From: Candidatus Poribacteria bacterium | GTDB taxonomy: Bacteria > Poribacteria > WGA-4E > WGA-3G | Assembly: GCA_022821725.1 (NCBI GenBank) | Contig: JAJEDB010000043.1 | Span: 62,001-126,000 of the forward strand | Direction: 5' to 3' | Length of the DNA: 64,000 bases | Shown here: positions 17,919 through 26,813 of the stretch, piece after piece | Numbering within the stretch: the stretch's first letter is position 1 | Layout: every line of letters starts with the position of its first letter | The notes under the pieces: model-generated | Databases searched by the model: none | Told to the model about the DNA's origin: nothing | Seen by the model: the letters and a program-made list of their open reading frames with translations, nothing else | Made by a program: the position numbers and the translations under genes

Positions 17919-18782
17919 ATGGCGAACAGTCCAATTCTCAAAGGTGAGCCTTTTAGCGAAGAGAAAACAGCACAGATTGCCGAGCAATTCTTCCGTGATG
18001 GCTTTGTTTACATTCCGGGGGTGTTGACTGAGGGAGAGGTCACCGCATTACGGGAAAAATCTGATGCGTTTTTCGCGGATCCGAAACTTGCCGAGATAAC
18101 GAATCCTGAACTCGCAGATGTCAGATACATCCAGATGGGTGCACATGCCGAATCCCAGGAAACGCTACCCTTCATTTTACGGAACACGATCGAACTCGAT
18201 CCGATTTTCCGGGATATGCTGCTCCGTGAACCGATTCTGAGCTTGGCAGAGGCGATCGTCGGTGAGAACTGCAAGTTTTGTGGGCAGAACGTCCTACGGA
18301 ACCTCCCTGGGCTATCGATTGACCGGTGGCATGTTGACGGCTCGGTTCACTTCCCAGTAACCGAGAAAATGCCGCGCCACGATCCCCGTCTCCGGATGCC
18401 TGTGATGTGGTTCACCGTCCAGATGGCGTTGAACGATATTGATACGATTGAAGAGGGACCGACGCAATACGTCCGTGGCAGCCATTACTCCGGCAGACAT
18501 CCTAACGATCAGGAAAACCCCGAATTTGAAGGAAATAAACCTGTTTCTATCTTATGTAAGGCGGGCGACATCTACCTACAGGATCCGCAGTGTTGGCATC
18601 GGGGTGCCCCGAACCTTTCGGGTAAGACGCGTTATATTTTGCAATCGCAGTATGCGGCATATTGGGCATATTGGCGGTTTAGTCTCTGCAACGGCGTGCC
18701 TGTCCCTAAAGACGCACTGGAAAATGCAGACGATCGTTTGATGAGCCTTTTAGGACGCCCGCGTGTGAGTGAGTTGAATTAA
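17919..18782 (+). CDS. Phytanoyl-CoA dioxygenase (PhyH) family protein
   Basis: 287 residues. Iron ligands are H138-V-D140 and H227, with R238 as the likely 2-oxoglutarate ligand, and YVRGSH in place of the usual VPGSH. AGGAG precedes the ATG. It sits 39 bases downstream of the sulfatase and 23 bases upstream of the amidase, so it is very probably cotranscribed with them from the promoter at 16358. The combination of oxygenase, sulfatase and amidase suggests stepwise breakdown of a substituted molecule; this is inference. Confidence 0.9.
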   Translation: MANSPILKGEPFSEEKTAQIAEQFFRDGFVYIPGVLTEGEVTALREKSDAFFADPKLAEITNPELADVRYIQMGAHAESQETLPFILRNTIELDPIFRDMLLREPILSLAEAIVGENCKFCGQNVLRNLPGLSIDRWHVDGSVHFPVTEKMPRHDPRLRMPVMWFTVQMALNDIDTIEEGPTQYVRGSHYSGRHPNDQENPEFEGNKPVSILCKAGDIYLQDPQCWHRGAPNLSGKTRYILQSQYAAYWAYWRFSLCNGVPVPKDALENADDRLMSLLGRPRVSELN

Positions 18783-18805
18783 GGCGTCTGGAAACGAGGA
18801 AAAAC

Positions 18806-20206
18806 ATGGCTGAAACACCACTTCATTTCAGAACGATTACCGAGATCTCGGCAGCGATTGCTACAAAACAGGTATCGCCTGTAGAGATTACGACTGCGAT
18901 GTTGCAGCGTATCGACGCACTTGACGGTCAATTGAAGAGCTACGCCACGGTGATGGCGGACTCCGCGATGGCTGCAGCGCAGAAGACGGAGCAGGAGATT
19001 GACGCAGGAATGTCCCGCGGTCCGTTGCACGGTGTGCCGATTGCGGTAAAGGATCTCTGCTTTACAAAAGGTGTCCGCACGATGGGAGCGGCGAAAGTTC
19101 TCGCGGATCACGTTCCATCGTTTGATGGCACTGTTATCGCAAAGCTTAAATCAGCGGGTGCAGTGCTGCTTGGGAAACTCAACCTGACGGAAGGCGCGAT
19201 GGGCGGCTATAATCCTGAATTCGATATTCCGAAAAATCCGTGGAATCCTGACCGGTGGACAGGCTCATCGTCGAGCGGTTCCGGTGTGGCAACAGCCGCA
19301 GGATTGTGTTTCGGTTCACTCGGCAGCGACACAGGCGGTTCCATCCGATTCCCTTCAGCGGCATGCGGTATTGTCGGTATAAAACCGACGTGGGGGAGAG
19401 TCAGTCGCTACGGGGTACTCGCGCTCGCCGAGTCGATGGACCATGTCGGTCCAATGACGCGGAGTGTCGCGGATGCCGGCATTATACTTGAAGCCATTGC
19501 TGGGTTTGACGAAAACGATCCGACTTCTCTGCCGACGCCTGTGCCGAATATGCTTGCGCGAATTGGGCAGGACCTTCAGGGCATTCGCATTGGATTTGAC
19601 GAGAACTATGCCACGAACGATATTGACCCTGAACTCGCCGAAGCAGTGCACGCTGGCGTGGAAGTCTTGGGGGATCAAGGTGCTGACATCGTTGAAGTGC
19701 AAGTACCAGATGTCGATGAATACGTCTCCGCATGGCCCACGCTGTGTTCAACAGAGGCAGTATTAGCACACGCCGCCACGTATCCGTCCCGACGGGAGGA
19801 TTACGGTCCTTGGTTTCGAGGTTGGCTGGATATGGGAGCACAGGTGACAGGTGCCGAATACGCAAAGGCGAACAATTTGAGAGCCGCCTGCACAGGACAT
19901 CTCAGGCGGGTGTTTGAGGGGATCGATGTGCTGGTGTGTCCGTCAATGTCAGCACCACCACACCGCATCACGCCAAAGATATTGTATGGACGGTATGATG
20001 CCCGGGACCCGAAATTCCAACGGTTCACCGTGCCGTTTGACTACAACGGGGCACCGACGCTATCTGTGCCGTGTGGCATGAACAGCGAAGGGCTACCGTT
20101 GAGCATTCAGTTTGTCGGAAAACACTTGTCAGAGCCGTTGTTGTGTCAGGTCGGACACGCTTACGAAAGTGCTACGCCGTGGCACAATCTCCATCCCGAT
20201 GTTTAA
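18806..20206 (+). CDS. Amidase-signature family hydrolase
   Basis: 466-residue member of the amidase signature family (GatA/fatty-acid-amide-hydrolase fold), cleaving a carboxamide. The Ser-cisSer-Lys triad can be read: K82 in VKDL, the cis-Ser in the run GSSSSGSG (154-157) and the nucleophile S179 in GSDTGGSIR. GAGG stands a few bases before the ATG. There is no gatB or gatC beside it, so it is more likely a stand-alone amidase than the transamidosome subunit. It is the last gene of the 16.4-20.2 kb operon and is followed by a REP-like hairpin that may act as a terminator. Confidence 0.88.
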   Translation: MAETPLHFRTITEISAAIATKQVSPVEITTAMLQRIDALDGQLKSYATVMADSAMAAAQKTEQEIDAGMSRGPLHGVPIAVKDLCFTKGVRTMGAAKVLADHVPSFDGTVIAKLKSAGAVLLGKLNLTEGAMGGYNPEFDIPKNPWNPDRWTGSSSSGSGVATAAGLCFGSLGSDTGGSIRFPSAACGIVGIKPTWGRVSRYGVLALAESMDHVGPMTRSVADAGIILEAIAGFDENDPTSLPTPVPNMLARIGQDLQGIRIGFDENYATNDIDPELAEAVHAGVEVLGDQGADIVEVQVPDVDEYVSAWPTLCSTEAVLAHAATYPSRREDYGPWFRGWLDMGAQVTGAEYAKANNLRAACTGHLRRVFEGIDVLVCPSMSAPPHRITPKILYGRYDARDPKFQRFTVPFDYNGAPTLSVPCGMNSEGLPLSIQFVGKHLSEPLLCQVGHAYESATPWHNLHPDV

Positions 20207-20233
20207 GTAGGGGTTGGGTTCTCCAGTTCCTAC
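20207..20233. repeat. REP-like hairpin between convergent genes
   Basis: GTAGGGGTTGGG and an imperfect complement ending CCTAC, beginning directly after the amidase stop codon and containing the stop codon of the convergent lactonase gene. Probable bidirectional terminator or REP element. Confidence 0.55.
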
Positions 20234-21258
20234 TTTTGCGGCAGGTGATACCCCTCTTTCAGCGTTTGGATGCTGTAGAGGCAATTTTCTGCCGTGATAT
20301 AGAGCGTCTTGCTCGTTTTGCCGCGTCCGAAGGCGACGTTCGTGGGTTTATCGGGGGTCTTAACATATGCCAACTCCTCCCCTTCAGGTGTATAGACGCG
20401 GACTCCCGGATGGGTTTCATCTCGCACCGCTACGAAGAGATTTCCCTCAGCATCAACCACCATACCGTCTGGACCGTCTTGTGGGGCGTAATCAACCAGC
20501 ACTTTTCGGAAAGTCGCTGTGCCTTCCGATGAGAGGTCGTAGGCGAGGAGTGCCATACGTCCATTCAGCAGGGGCACATCCTCAGGAAAACTATCCATCG
20601 CACCGTTGTCATGGCTGATGACATAAAGCGTTTGTTGATCCGGAGAGACCGCCACACCGTTGGGTTTGCCAGCATCCGTAACGATGAGATGCACAGAGCC
20701 ATCTGGATCGATGCGATAGACACCAAAGATGGGCTGTTCAACGGGTTCATGCCCGGCATACCGAGGATCCGTAAAATAGATGCGTCCCTGCTCATCAATC
20801 GACAGATCGTTGGGTGAGTTAAAGGGTTTTCCGTTATAGAGACCGGCAATAATTTCGCACTTACCTGTCGTCAGGTCTGTCCGAGTAATCCTACGTCCCC
20901 CGAAATCCGCGCCCTCTGCGACAACCAAGCGACCCTGTGCGTCAAACTTCGTCCCGTTCGACATGCCACTCGGAGAACGGAAAACGGTTGTTTCCCCAGT
21001 CTCTGGATTGTGTTTCCAGATGTTCCCAGCTTGCATATTCGTCTGATCGGTGAAGGTAATGTCGCTGAAATAGACTGTCCCGTCCGGAGCGACGGAGACC
21101 CCTTCCGTAAAATGTGCTTCGTTGAAGAGTTCTTTAAGCTCGGCATCCGGGGCAAAGATGGTATTGTGGCTGGCAGCGTTTCCAATCAAGGCAGGTGCTA
21201 ACGCGAAACCCGCAGCAACGGCACATGCAAGCGTTTGTGACATATTTAGATTCGGCAT
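20230..21258 (-). CDS. Exported SMP-30/gluconolactonase-like beta-propeller
   Basis: 342 residues with a signal peptide (about 1-30, ending near IGNAA). The rest is a six-bladed propeller of the SMP-30/gluconolactonase/LRE family: NGTKFDAQGRLVVAEG, FNSPNDLSIDEQGRIYFTDPRY and PNGVAVSPDQQTLYV place the metal-binding Asn/Asp residues in the expected blades. Such enzymes hydrolyse sugar lactones. AAGGAG sits seven bases before the ATG at 21258. It lies beside a Gfo/Idh oxidoreductase that could produce a lactone, which is a plausible pathway link, and convergent to the amidase. Confidence 0.88.
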   Translation of the reverse strand: MPNLNMSQTLACAVAAGFALAPALIGNAASHNTIFAPDAELKELFNEAHFTEGVSVAPDGTVYFSDITFTDQTNMQAGNIWKHNPETGETTVFRSPSGMSNGTKFDAQGRLVVAEGADFGGRRITRTDLTTGKCEIIAGLYNGKPFNSPNDLSIDEQGRIYFTDPRYAGHEPVEQPIFGVYRIDPDGSVHLIVTDAGKPNGVAVSPDQQTLYVISHDNGAMDSFPEDVPLLNGRMALLAYDLSSEGTATFRKVLVDYAPQDGPDGMVVDAEGNLFVAVRDETHPGVRVYTPEGEELAYVKTPDKPTNVAFGRGKTSKTLYITAENCLYSIQTLKEGYHLPQK

Positions 21259-21319
21259 ATTCGACTCCTTCCGATTCCATTTTTGAATGGCAAAATTCTA
21301 TCACACATTCTGAACGCCG

Positions 21320-22333
21320 TCAACCCATCGGATGCGGACCGTGGGTTATCACGTTCTGTCGGGCGTGCGCGTAGACGGCATCTTGGATTTCAAGGATACG
21401 CACCGCATCAACAACTGTCGGTTCAAAACTACCACCCTCGCGGATGGCATCAAAGGCACCCCCCATCACACCTTGAATCCTTGCACCATGTGAGATGTCC
21501 TCGCTGAACTCCACGCCTTCGGTTGTGTGCACTTCAATCAAAGGTTCACCGTTGCGACCATACTGTTCAAAGACGGATGCCTTCGTTCCAATGAATCTAA
21601 AGAAGTGATCGCCACCGCGCGTCCCTGAGGGGTAGTTATACCCCGATTCAATAATGCCCGTGATACCGTCTGCTGTTCGTAGGACACCGACACCACTGTC
21701 CTCTATAACGCGGCTGTGCATGGCATTGGACATGACCCCACCGACAACTGTAATTTCCCGATCACCAACAAATTGAAGGAATGTATCGATACCATGCGCC
21801 GCTTCAACTGCCCAACACCCACCGCCCGATATACTCGGCGTGCTATGCCAAGCCGAAGGGGTCGGATCGTAACGGGATGGGGGTCCGTTGTTCAGTCTGC
21901 TGCTATAGAGGACGAGGTCCCCTAAACTTCCATCAGCGATCATCTCTTTGACGACTCCCACGATTCGACTCGCACGATTCGGTAGCACCAGCGCGCTGAA
22001 GACGCCGTGCTTTTCAGAGGCTTCAGCGGCTGGACGCAGCCGATCCGCACAATCCGCGAACGGCTTGTCTAAAAGATACGGGATACGCCGGTCCACGCAC
22101 GCCTGTACATGGTCGGGCATCTCAATGTGTTTCCCTGCGACGAGCGCTGCGTCCGGCTTGCTCACATCAAGGCACGCTGCTGTCTCATATCCGGGACATT
22201 CAAAATCGTCTGACAACTGCTGTCGCGGTTCTGCTTCGGCATCCATGACCCCTACAATCTCGTGTCCGAGTCCATGCGCCGTGCGTGCCATACTGCGTCC
22301 GTGGTGACTATAGGAAAGAACAACCAGTTTCAT
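21320..22333 (-). CDS. Gfo/Idh/MocA-family oxidoreductase
   Basis: 337-residue NAD(P)-dependent sugar or cyclitol dehydrogenase-like protein. The N-terminal Rossmann domain starts KLVVLSYSHHG, which lacks the classic GxGxxG loop, but the later LLDKPFA matches the conserved (E/D)KP motif of the family. The C-terminal alpha/beta domain includes GGGCWAVEAAHGID with the usual active-site His. The gene starts inside the dispersed leader repeat (CGCAAGGAAAAATTAAAAT then ATG), which supplies its Shine-Dalgarno sequence. It is upstream of the SMP-30-like gene on the same strand with a 61-base gap. The loss of the glycine loop may mean altered cofactor binding. Confidence 0.85.
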   Translation of the reverse strand: MKLVVLSYSHHGRSMARTAHGLGHEIVGVMDAEAEPRQQLSDDFECPGYETAACLDVSKPDAALVAGKHIEMPDHVQACVDRRIPYLLDKPFADCADRLRPAAEASEKHGVFSALVLPNRASRIVGVVKEMIADGSLGDLVLYSSRLNNGPPSRYDPTPSAWHSTPSISGGGCWAVEAAHGIDTFLQFVGDREITVVGGVMSNAMHSRVIEDSGVGVLRTADGITGIIESGYNYPSGTRGGDHFFRFIGTKASVFEQYGRNGEPLIEVHTTEGVEFSEDISHGARIQGVMGGAFDAIREGGSFEPTVVDAVRILEIQDAVYAHARQNVITHGPHPMG

Positions 22334-22360
22334 ATTTTAATTTTTCCTTGCGGTTCGGTA
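22334..22360 (-). promoter_or_regulatory. Leader repeat with Shine-Dalgarno, in front of the Gfo/Idh gene
   Basis: On the minus strand ACCGAACCGCAAGGA then AAAATTAAAAT leads straight into the ATG. A GC-rich hairpin (CCTGC...GCAGG, 22421-22444) lies upstream, so the whole module is about 110 bases. Confidence 0.75.
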
Positions 22361-22461
22361 AGGGAAGTTAGAGACTTCACGTGCCATTCCGTAGATCTGC
22401 AGAAATACCCAAGCAAAAACCCTGCTCCGTTGTTGCAGGCTACGACTTCGCTAAATCTATC

Positions 22462-22486
22462 TTTAATTTTTCCTTGCGGTTCGATA
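22462..22486 (-). repeat. Second copy of the leader repeat in the same gap
   Basis: Nearly identical core plus the adjoining stretch GAAACTTCTAACTTCCC, which also occurs beside the first copy at 22360-22381. It is not next to a start codon; it lies just past the stop of the membrane protein gene on the same strand. Confidence 0.75.
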
Positions 22487-22521
22487 AGGGAAGTTAGAAG
22501 TTTCACGTGCTATTCCATTTT

Positions 22522-24447
22522 TCATCTATAAAATGAATACATCGGCATCCCTGTGATGAGTCGAATCAGCACCCATACACCCCCTACCATGAATTCGCCA
22601 AGTATCAGTCCTAAAAAGAGTGGATACGCTTTGCGATAGAGGCGAATCCCGCCCACCTTCAGCAATATTGTTTTGACACCCCAACTGATCAGTATCGAAA
22701 ACCACAACCGACCGATCGTTGATTTTTCACCAGCGACCATATACCCGGCAGGATGAAAGGGCCAGAACGGAAATATTGTGCGTAGCCACCAGAAGAAGCC
22801 GGTAAAAAGCGCGCCGATGCCGATAAAAATCACGGCAGGAATATCGGTATCGACCGGGTGATAGATCCAACTTTGCAAAAGGTTGTAACCACCGGTACCG
22901 AGGTCACTCACAACACCGATGTTGTATCCGACAACAAGATACGCCCAAAAGGATGCCAGAATCCCGATTACCGAGGCGAACATCATCGCCACAATGAGTC
23001 TACCGGAGCGCATGCCTGTTTCCTCTGCGAGTTTGAAGCCTTCCAGTGTATGTGGCATCGGATGGGCGCGCGACCCACGATTGAAGGTGAGATAGAGACG
23101 CATCATCGTTAAACTACCGTGCGAAATCAATCGTGTGCCGAAAATATCTGTGAGGATATCGTGAGGCGTTGCATACGTCCGTATTGTCGGGGGTCCGACT
23201 TCAGCACGGATGCGCGTCAGACTCATCGCTAACAGGTAATAAATTAAAAAGTAAAGCCCGATTGTCCAAAATTCCATGCCACCTTGTCGTGAGAAAGCGA
23301 ATAGGAAAAACAAGCCGCACACCAACCCGATCGCGGCCCAGCGATAGCGCATGGGTTCTCTACTGTCGTCAATGGCGCCGGGTGCCTTACGCCATCGAAA
23401 GATATACTTGAGAATCCTAAGAAAGTAGCGGCGTCCGCCCCACAGTGCGAGGCACGCCAGCACAAGATAGCCCCCCATGACCTGTTGCCAGTCATAGGGG
23501 AACCCCGGCATAACATCAAGACCGATCGCGCTGCCCAGTATCCGTTGTGCTTTCCAGAACCAGTAGAAAAACCAAATTGAAAATGACATTTCCAATGGCA
23601 TCAGATACGCGAGTCCGACGGCGAACGAGCGAATATAAACCGGGGTCCATCCCATTGAACTCCACGGTTTCTGTGTGAAGTATTGCCCCAGTTCAGCATG
23701 CCGCACGGGGACTTCGGGAATCTCTGGGAACAGCACATGGAGCCCGTTGATGAGGTTGATACCCCCTGCGATCGAAAACCCAAGCCACATCATCGGGGAT
23801 CGGAAAAGCCGTCCGTCGAGCCGTGTCATTTCCAAGGGTAATTGCACAATCGGGTACGTCAATCGTTCATGCTCGATCCACTGCCTTCGAAGAAAAACGT
23901 CCAAGCAGATCATAACCCAGATGAGGACGGTCAGGAAGAGTGTCCACCAGAAAATCGGACGTAGCCACCCCCGCAGATGCCCCATCCTGTAGATAGTGCT
24001 CTCTCCGTCATAGAACGCCGGCAGGCTTGCCATATCGTTAGAGGTCAGCCACGCAGGGAGATACCGCCAAAACAGCTGTTTCCATTCGTTTTCAGGGGTT
24101 GCGAACCAGAAAGCATCGGTTATTGTCGGGATAACGGTTTGCATCATATCGTGCCCTGCGATCGCCGAAGAGAGCGACAGCATCACAAAGACCGTCAGGA
24201 GTTCACCCTGTCTCAGCGCAAACCGTGGGAGAAACCGATTTAGCAGAAGGTTAAACGGGATGAGCACCATCAACGTGATAATCACGTTATAGATGAGGGA
24301 CATCGTCGTCGGGAGAGTACTCCAGAATTTGAGGTGGTTTGCCATGATGAAGTAGGTATTCACCGGAATCAGTAGCAAACCGAGTATGATGGCGCGAACC
24401 GTTACGCCGGGATGGGGATTTTGATTTTTTTGTGTTGCGTTTGCCAT
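22522..24447 (-). CDS. Polytopic inner-membrane protein, DUF6785/DUF6784-like (paralogue of the 11.6 kb gene)
   Basis: 641 residues with a dozen or so hydrophobic segments. LRRQWIEHERLTYP, INGLHVLFP, QKPWSSMGW and QVMGGYLVL align with the 11.6-13.7 kb protein over the whole length, so the two are diverged paralogues. The short N-terminal tail of about 20 residues shows that the longer tail of the other copy is an extension. No clear Shine-Dalgarno precedes the ATG. As a likely permease it may feed the neighbouring oxidoreductase and lactonase, but substrate and transport activity are inferred only. Confidence 0.8.
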   Translation of the reverse strand: MANATQKNQNPHPGVTVRAIILGLLLIPVNTYFIMANHLKFWSTLPTTMSLIYNVIITLMVLIPFNLLLNRFLPRFALRQGELLTVFVMLSLSSAIAGHDMMQTVIPTITDAFWFATPENEWKQLFWRYLPAWLTSNDMASLPAFYDGESTIYRMGHLRGWLRPIFWWTLFLTVLIWVMICLDVFLRRQWIEHERLTYPIVQLPLEMTRLDGRLFRSPMMWLGFSIAGGINLINGLHVLFPEIPEVPVRHAELGQYFTQKPWSSMGWTPVYIRSFAVGLAYLMPLEMSFSIWFFYWFWKAQRILGSAIGLDVMPGFPYDWQQVMGGYLVLACLALWGGRRYFLRILKYIFRWRKAPGAIDDSREPMRYRWAAIGLVCGLFFLFAFSRQGGMEFWTIGLYFLIYYLLAMSLTRIRAEVGPPTIRTYATPHDILTDIFGTRLISHGSLTMMRLYLTFNRGSRAHPMPHTLEGFKLAEETGMRSGRLIVAMMFASVIGILASFWAYLVVGYNIGVVSDLGTGGYNLLQSWIYHPVDTDIPAVIFIGIGALFTGFFWWLRTIFPFWPFHPAGYMVAGEKSTIGRLWFSILISWGVKTILLKVGGIRLYRKAYPLFLGLILGEFMVGGVWVLIRLITGMPMYSFYR

Positions 24448-24507
24448 ACAGAGACTGGAACTTGGTATTTGTGATGGAGCGATTTTTTACGGCAGGGCGT
24501 TTGAGGG

Positions 24508-24765
24508 TTATTTGAAAATGGCGACGGCGATGGAGATAATTATGGCACCGATGGCACATGCAACCGTTATCCAACTCCGCACTCCGGCAATCGCACTTTG
24601 CTTCCCCTTGAGTTCCGATATACCGTTTTCAACCGTGCGGAGACGGGTGTCCATCCCATCTAAGCGGGTATCCACTCTATCTAAACGTTGATTGACTTCA
24701 TTAAAACGCTGATTGACTTGATCAAAGCCGTCTTTCATTAATTGGTAGAGTTCTTCGTTTGTCAT
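24508..24765 (-). CDS. Small coiled-coil protein with one C-terminal membrane anchor
   Basis: 85 residues. After a short N-terminus there is a strict heptad-like repeat (VNQRFNEVNQRLDRVDTRLDG and so on), which predicts a long coiled coil, then a single membrane segment of about 22 residues (ITVACAIGAIIISIAVAI). This layout is like XhlA-type haemolysin-associated proteins and other small tail-anchored coiled-coil proteins. The ATG at 24765 is chosen because AAGGAG precedes it; a longer frame upstream would run through the promoter. Its own promoter is at 24823-24851. The function is not known; oligomerisation at the membrane is the only safe inference. Confidence 0.75.
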   Translation of the reverse strand: MTNEELYQLMKDGFDQVNQRFNEVNQRLDRVDTRLDGMDTRLRTVENGISELKGKQSAIAGVRSWITVACAIGAIIISIAVAIFK

Positions 24766-24822
24766 TTCTGTGCTCCTTCTGTTTTTTAGCGATTCTGCCA
24801 ATTTAAGTTCGCTTTTAATAAA

Positions 24823-24851
24823 ATTATACCACAATCCCTATTTTCTGTCAC
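24823..24851 (-). promoter_or_regulatory. Promoter of the small coiled-coil gene, overlapping the end of the helicase gene
   Basis: On the minus strand GTGACA (24851-24846), a 17-base spacer and TATAAT (24828-24823). The -35 box lies inside the last codons of the helicase gene. Confidence 0.6.
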
Positions 24852-26577
24852 TTGCTTTCTTTAGTCTCATTCTGGCACGCCAATACGCAAACTGTCGGAG
24901 ATAGTAACCGATGTTTTTGCGGACCTTCACAAACTCTGGCACGAACGGACACGTTCCACCAATCACCACTAACTCCATTTTCGCACGCGTCATCGCAACA
25001 TAGAAGACACGCCGCTCCTCCGCAAGGTCATTATCACGCCGCGGGAAACGCCGCCCTAATGTGTTATGGACGAGAATTACCTTTTCCCATTCCCTGCCCT
25101 TGGCTTTATGGATGGTCGTCACTTCAACAGGGGTCACACACCTGGCGAGTATCTCTTGAAGATGGTCGATTTCGTAGTTCGTGCGTGCCAAAACAGCGGT
25201 TTCCTGAGCGGACATCAATTCACGGCGTAAGAGGGTTTCGACAGTTTCAGGCGTTGCCGCAACGATTTTGATGTCCTGCTGGGTCGGATTGTATGCGCGC
25301 AGGTCTTTACTGATGCGTTGCGTGTTTCGCTCGATCAAGGCTCTTGCGTGTTCAACGATCGTCGATGTAGAGCGATAGTTCCGCGTGATTTCGTATTTCG
25401 CGACATCCCGTCGATCCGTGAATTCCTGCATAATTTCGGAATCGCCGCCACGAAACCCGTAGATCGCTTGGTCGTCGTCGCCGACAGCAAAAAGGTTCTC
25501 CGATAACAGTGAAATCAGCCGGAAATCGGCAGGTGAAATGTCTTGGAATTCGTCAACGAGCAGATACGGGTATTTGGCACGGTAAGTTTGCCGAAGATCG
25601 GGACACGTTTCAAGCAGGTTCGCGGCGCGGATAACCATATCCTCGAAATCGATAGCGTTTGCCTCGGTTTTGAGTGTTTCATATTTGACAGCGAACGCTT
25701 GCGCGACGCGATCGTTGACAGTCGTTGGGTCGAACACCCCAGCAGTGACTTGCCGTTTCGCTCGCATAACGGTTTCTTTTACCTCATTGAAGCGATCGCG
25801 GAGATTCTCAAAATCAGGATCTCTGTCGAGATGTTCTTTATACGGAATATCAAAATGCTGACAGAACATTTCGAGAATAAGTTGGTTGCTATACTGCACC
25901 CGCAACGGATCTGCACGATTAAACACACTTGTCTGGTTTTTGTAGAAGTCAATCCAGTGTGCCTCGCGATGGTTAGCCTCCCGTCCTGGCACTCGTTCAA
26001 GCACCTCAAAAATGAAGTGTGTTTTACCTTCAGATCGGATCGCTTGTCGAAGTCTGTCGTTTGATGAGTGGTCGAAGTGTTCCCGCCGCCGCCGTTCTGG
26101 ATGTGTCGTTTGTCCGATATAACACTTACCAGTGCTTTTGCTCTCTATTTTATAGATAGCAACCGAAACGTTGGCGGCTTCCCGTTCAATCTGCGTCCGT
26201 TCTTGTGCGATGATCTCGTCTATCTGTCCCGTCCAGATCTCAGGGATTTGATTAAATCCTGCGCGTTCATAGTTTTCAGTGATAAGGTCTTTACCGAATG
26301 CATGCAGCGTCCGAATTTCGGGTTTTTTATCTGTTTCAGTATTCTCAGCAAATTGCGACGACACCAACTCTCTCAAAATGCGCGTCTCCATCTCTTCAAC
26401 AGCTTTTCTATTAAAGGCGATCGCGAGAATTTGCGAGGGAGGGATGTTATGCGTCTGGATCAGGTTCAGGATCCGTGCCGTTACAACTGTCGTTTTACCG
26501 CTACCGGGTCCCGCGATGACGATAGCAGGACCTGTGACGTGATTCACGGCTTTTTCTTGGTTTCTATCGAGTCTCAT
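24838..26577 (-). CDS. SF1 (UvrD/Rep-type) helicase with an inserted GIY-YIG nuclease domain
   Basis: 579-residue protein. Helicase motifs in order: Walker A GPGSGKTT (23-30), motif Ib-like TLHAFGKD (90-97), Walker B DEFQD (342-346), GDDDQAIYGFRG (366-377), RNYRST (399-404), TTIHKAKGREW (487-497) and VFYVAMTRAK (524-533). Between motif Ib and Walker B, at about 137-222, lies a GIY-YIG-like domain: IYKI, then CYIGQT, an Arg-rich segment after it, F-x-FEVLE and the REAHWIDFY helix whose E205 would be the metal-binding Glu. The insertion falls in the 1B subdomain region. The gene would unwind and cut DNA; a role in repair, recombination or defence is possible. The start ATG follows a terminator and truncated HNH gene on the same strand. 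Confidence 0.88.
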   Translation of the reverse strand: MRLDRNQEKAVNHVTGPAIVIAGPGSGKTTVVTARILNLIQTHNIPPSQILAIAFNRKAVEEMETRILRELVSSQFAENTETDKKPEIRTLHAFGKDLITENYERAGFNQIPEIWTGQIDEIIAQERTQIEREAANVSVAIYKIESKSTGKCYIGQTTHPERRRREHFDHSSNDRLRQAIRSEGKTHFIFEVLERVPGREANHREAHWIDFYKNQTSVFNRADPLRVQYSNQLILEMFCQHFDIPYKEHLDRDPDFENLRDRFNEVKETVMRAKRQVTAGVFDPTTVNDRVAQAFAVKYETLKTEANAIDFEDMVIRAANLLETCPDLRQTYRAKYPYLLVDEFQDISPADFRLISLLSENLFAVGDDDQAIYGFRGGDSEIMQEFTDRRDVAKYEITRNYRSTSTIVEHARALIERNTQRISKDLRAYNPTQQDIKIVAATPETVETLLRRELMSAQETAVLARTNYEIDHLQEILARCVTPVEVTTIHKAKGREWEKVILVHNTLGRRFPRRDNDLAEERRVFYVAMTRAKMELVVIGGTCPFVPEFVKVRKNIGYYLRQFAYWRARMRLKKASDRK

Positions 26578-26599
26578 ATTTTTACCGAATTAAGTGCGA

Positions 26600-26626
26600 A
26601 AACCTCCAGGGATACCGGAGGTTTTT
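26600..26626 (-). terminator. Intrinsic terminator after the truncated HNH gene
   Basis: AAAACCTCC and GGAGGTTTT form a 9-base stem around a 9-base loop, with T runs on both strands. It overlaps the stop codon of the HNH fragment and precedes the helicase gene. Confidence 0.7.
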
Positions 26627-26799
26627 CAAGAACAGGCAAGTGCCAGATTGGTAGGTTCTGTCAGACCGCCTCTTGATCTTGGCACAATATGCTCGACTTG
26701 AAAGGAGGAGGGAGAAAATTGTTCTGGATATTGACAATACTCACACCGCTCATTTGCGCGGCTTGCTACAGGAGTGCGCAATGGATTACCTATACGCAT
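26626..26799 (-). pseudogene. Truncated HNH endonuclease gene
   Basis: A 57-codon frame, ATG to TGA, too short to be noticed by length alone. The protein has the beginning of a free-standing HNH nuclease: NPLRTPVASRANERCEYC with the zinc pair C19-x2-C22, then EHIVPRSRGG (His37) and NLALAC. Such proteins normally continue with a second CxxC and a final His for another 60-80 residues. Here the frame stops one residue after NLALAC, inside the HNH motif, and runs directly into a terminator hairpin. The ATG is 14 bases after the stop of the upstream CopG-like gene, so it was part of a coupled pair. Probably inactive; deletion or replacement of the 3' half is the simplest explanation. Confidence 0.78.
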
Positions 26800-26813
26800 A
26801 TATCACGCCTTGC

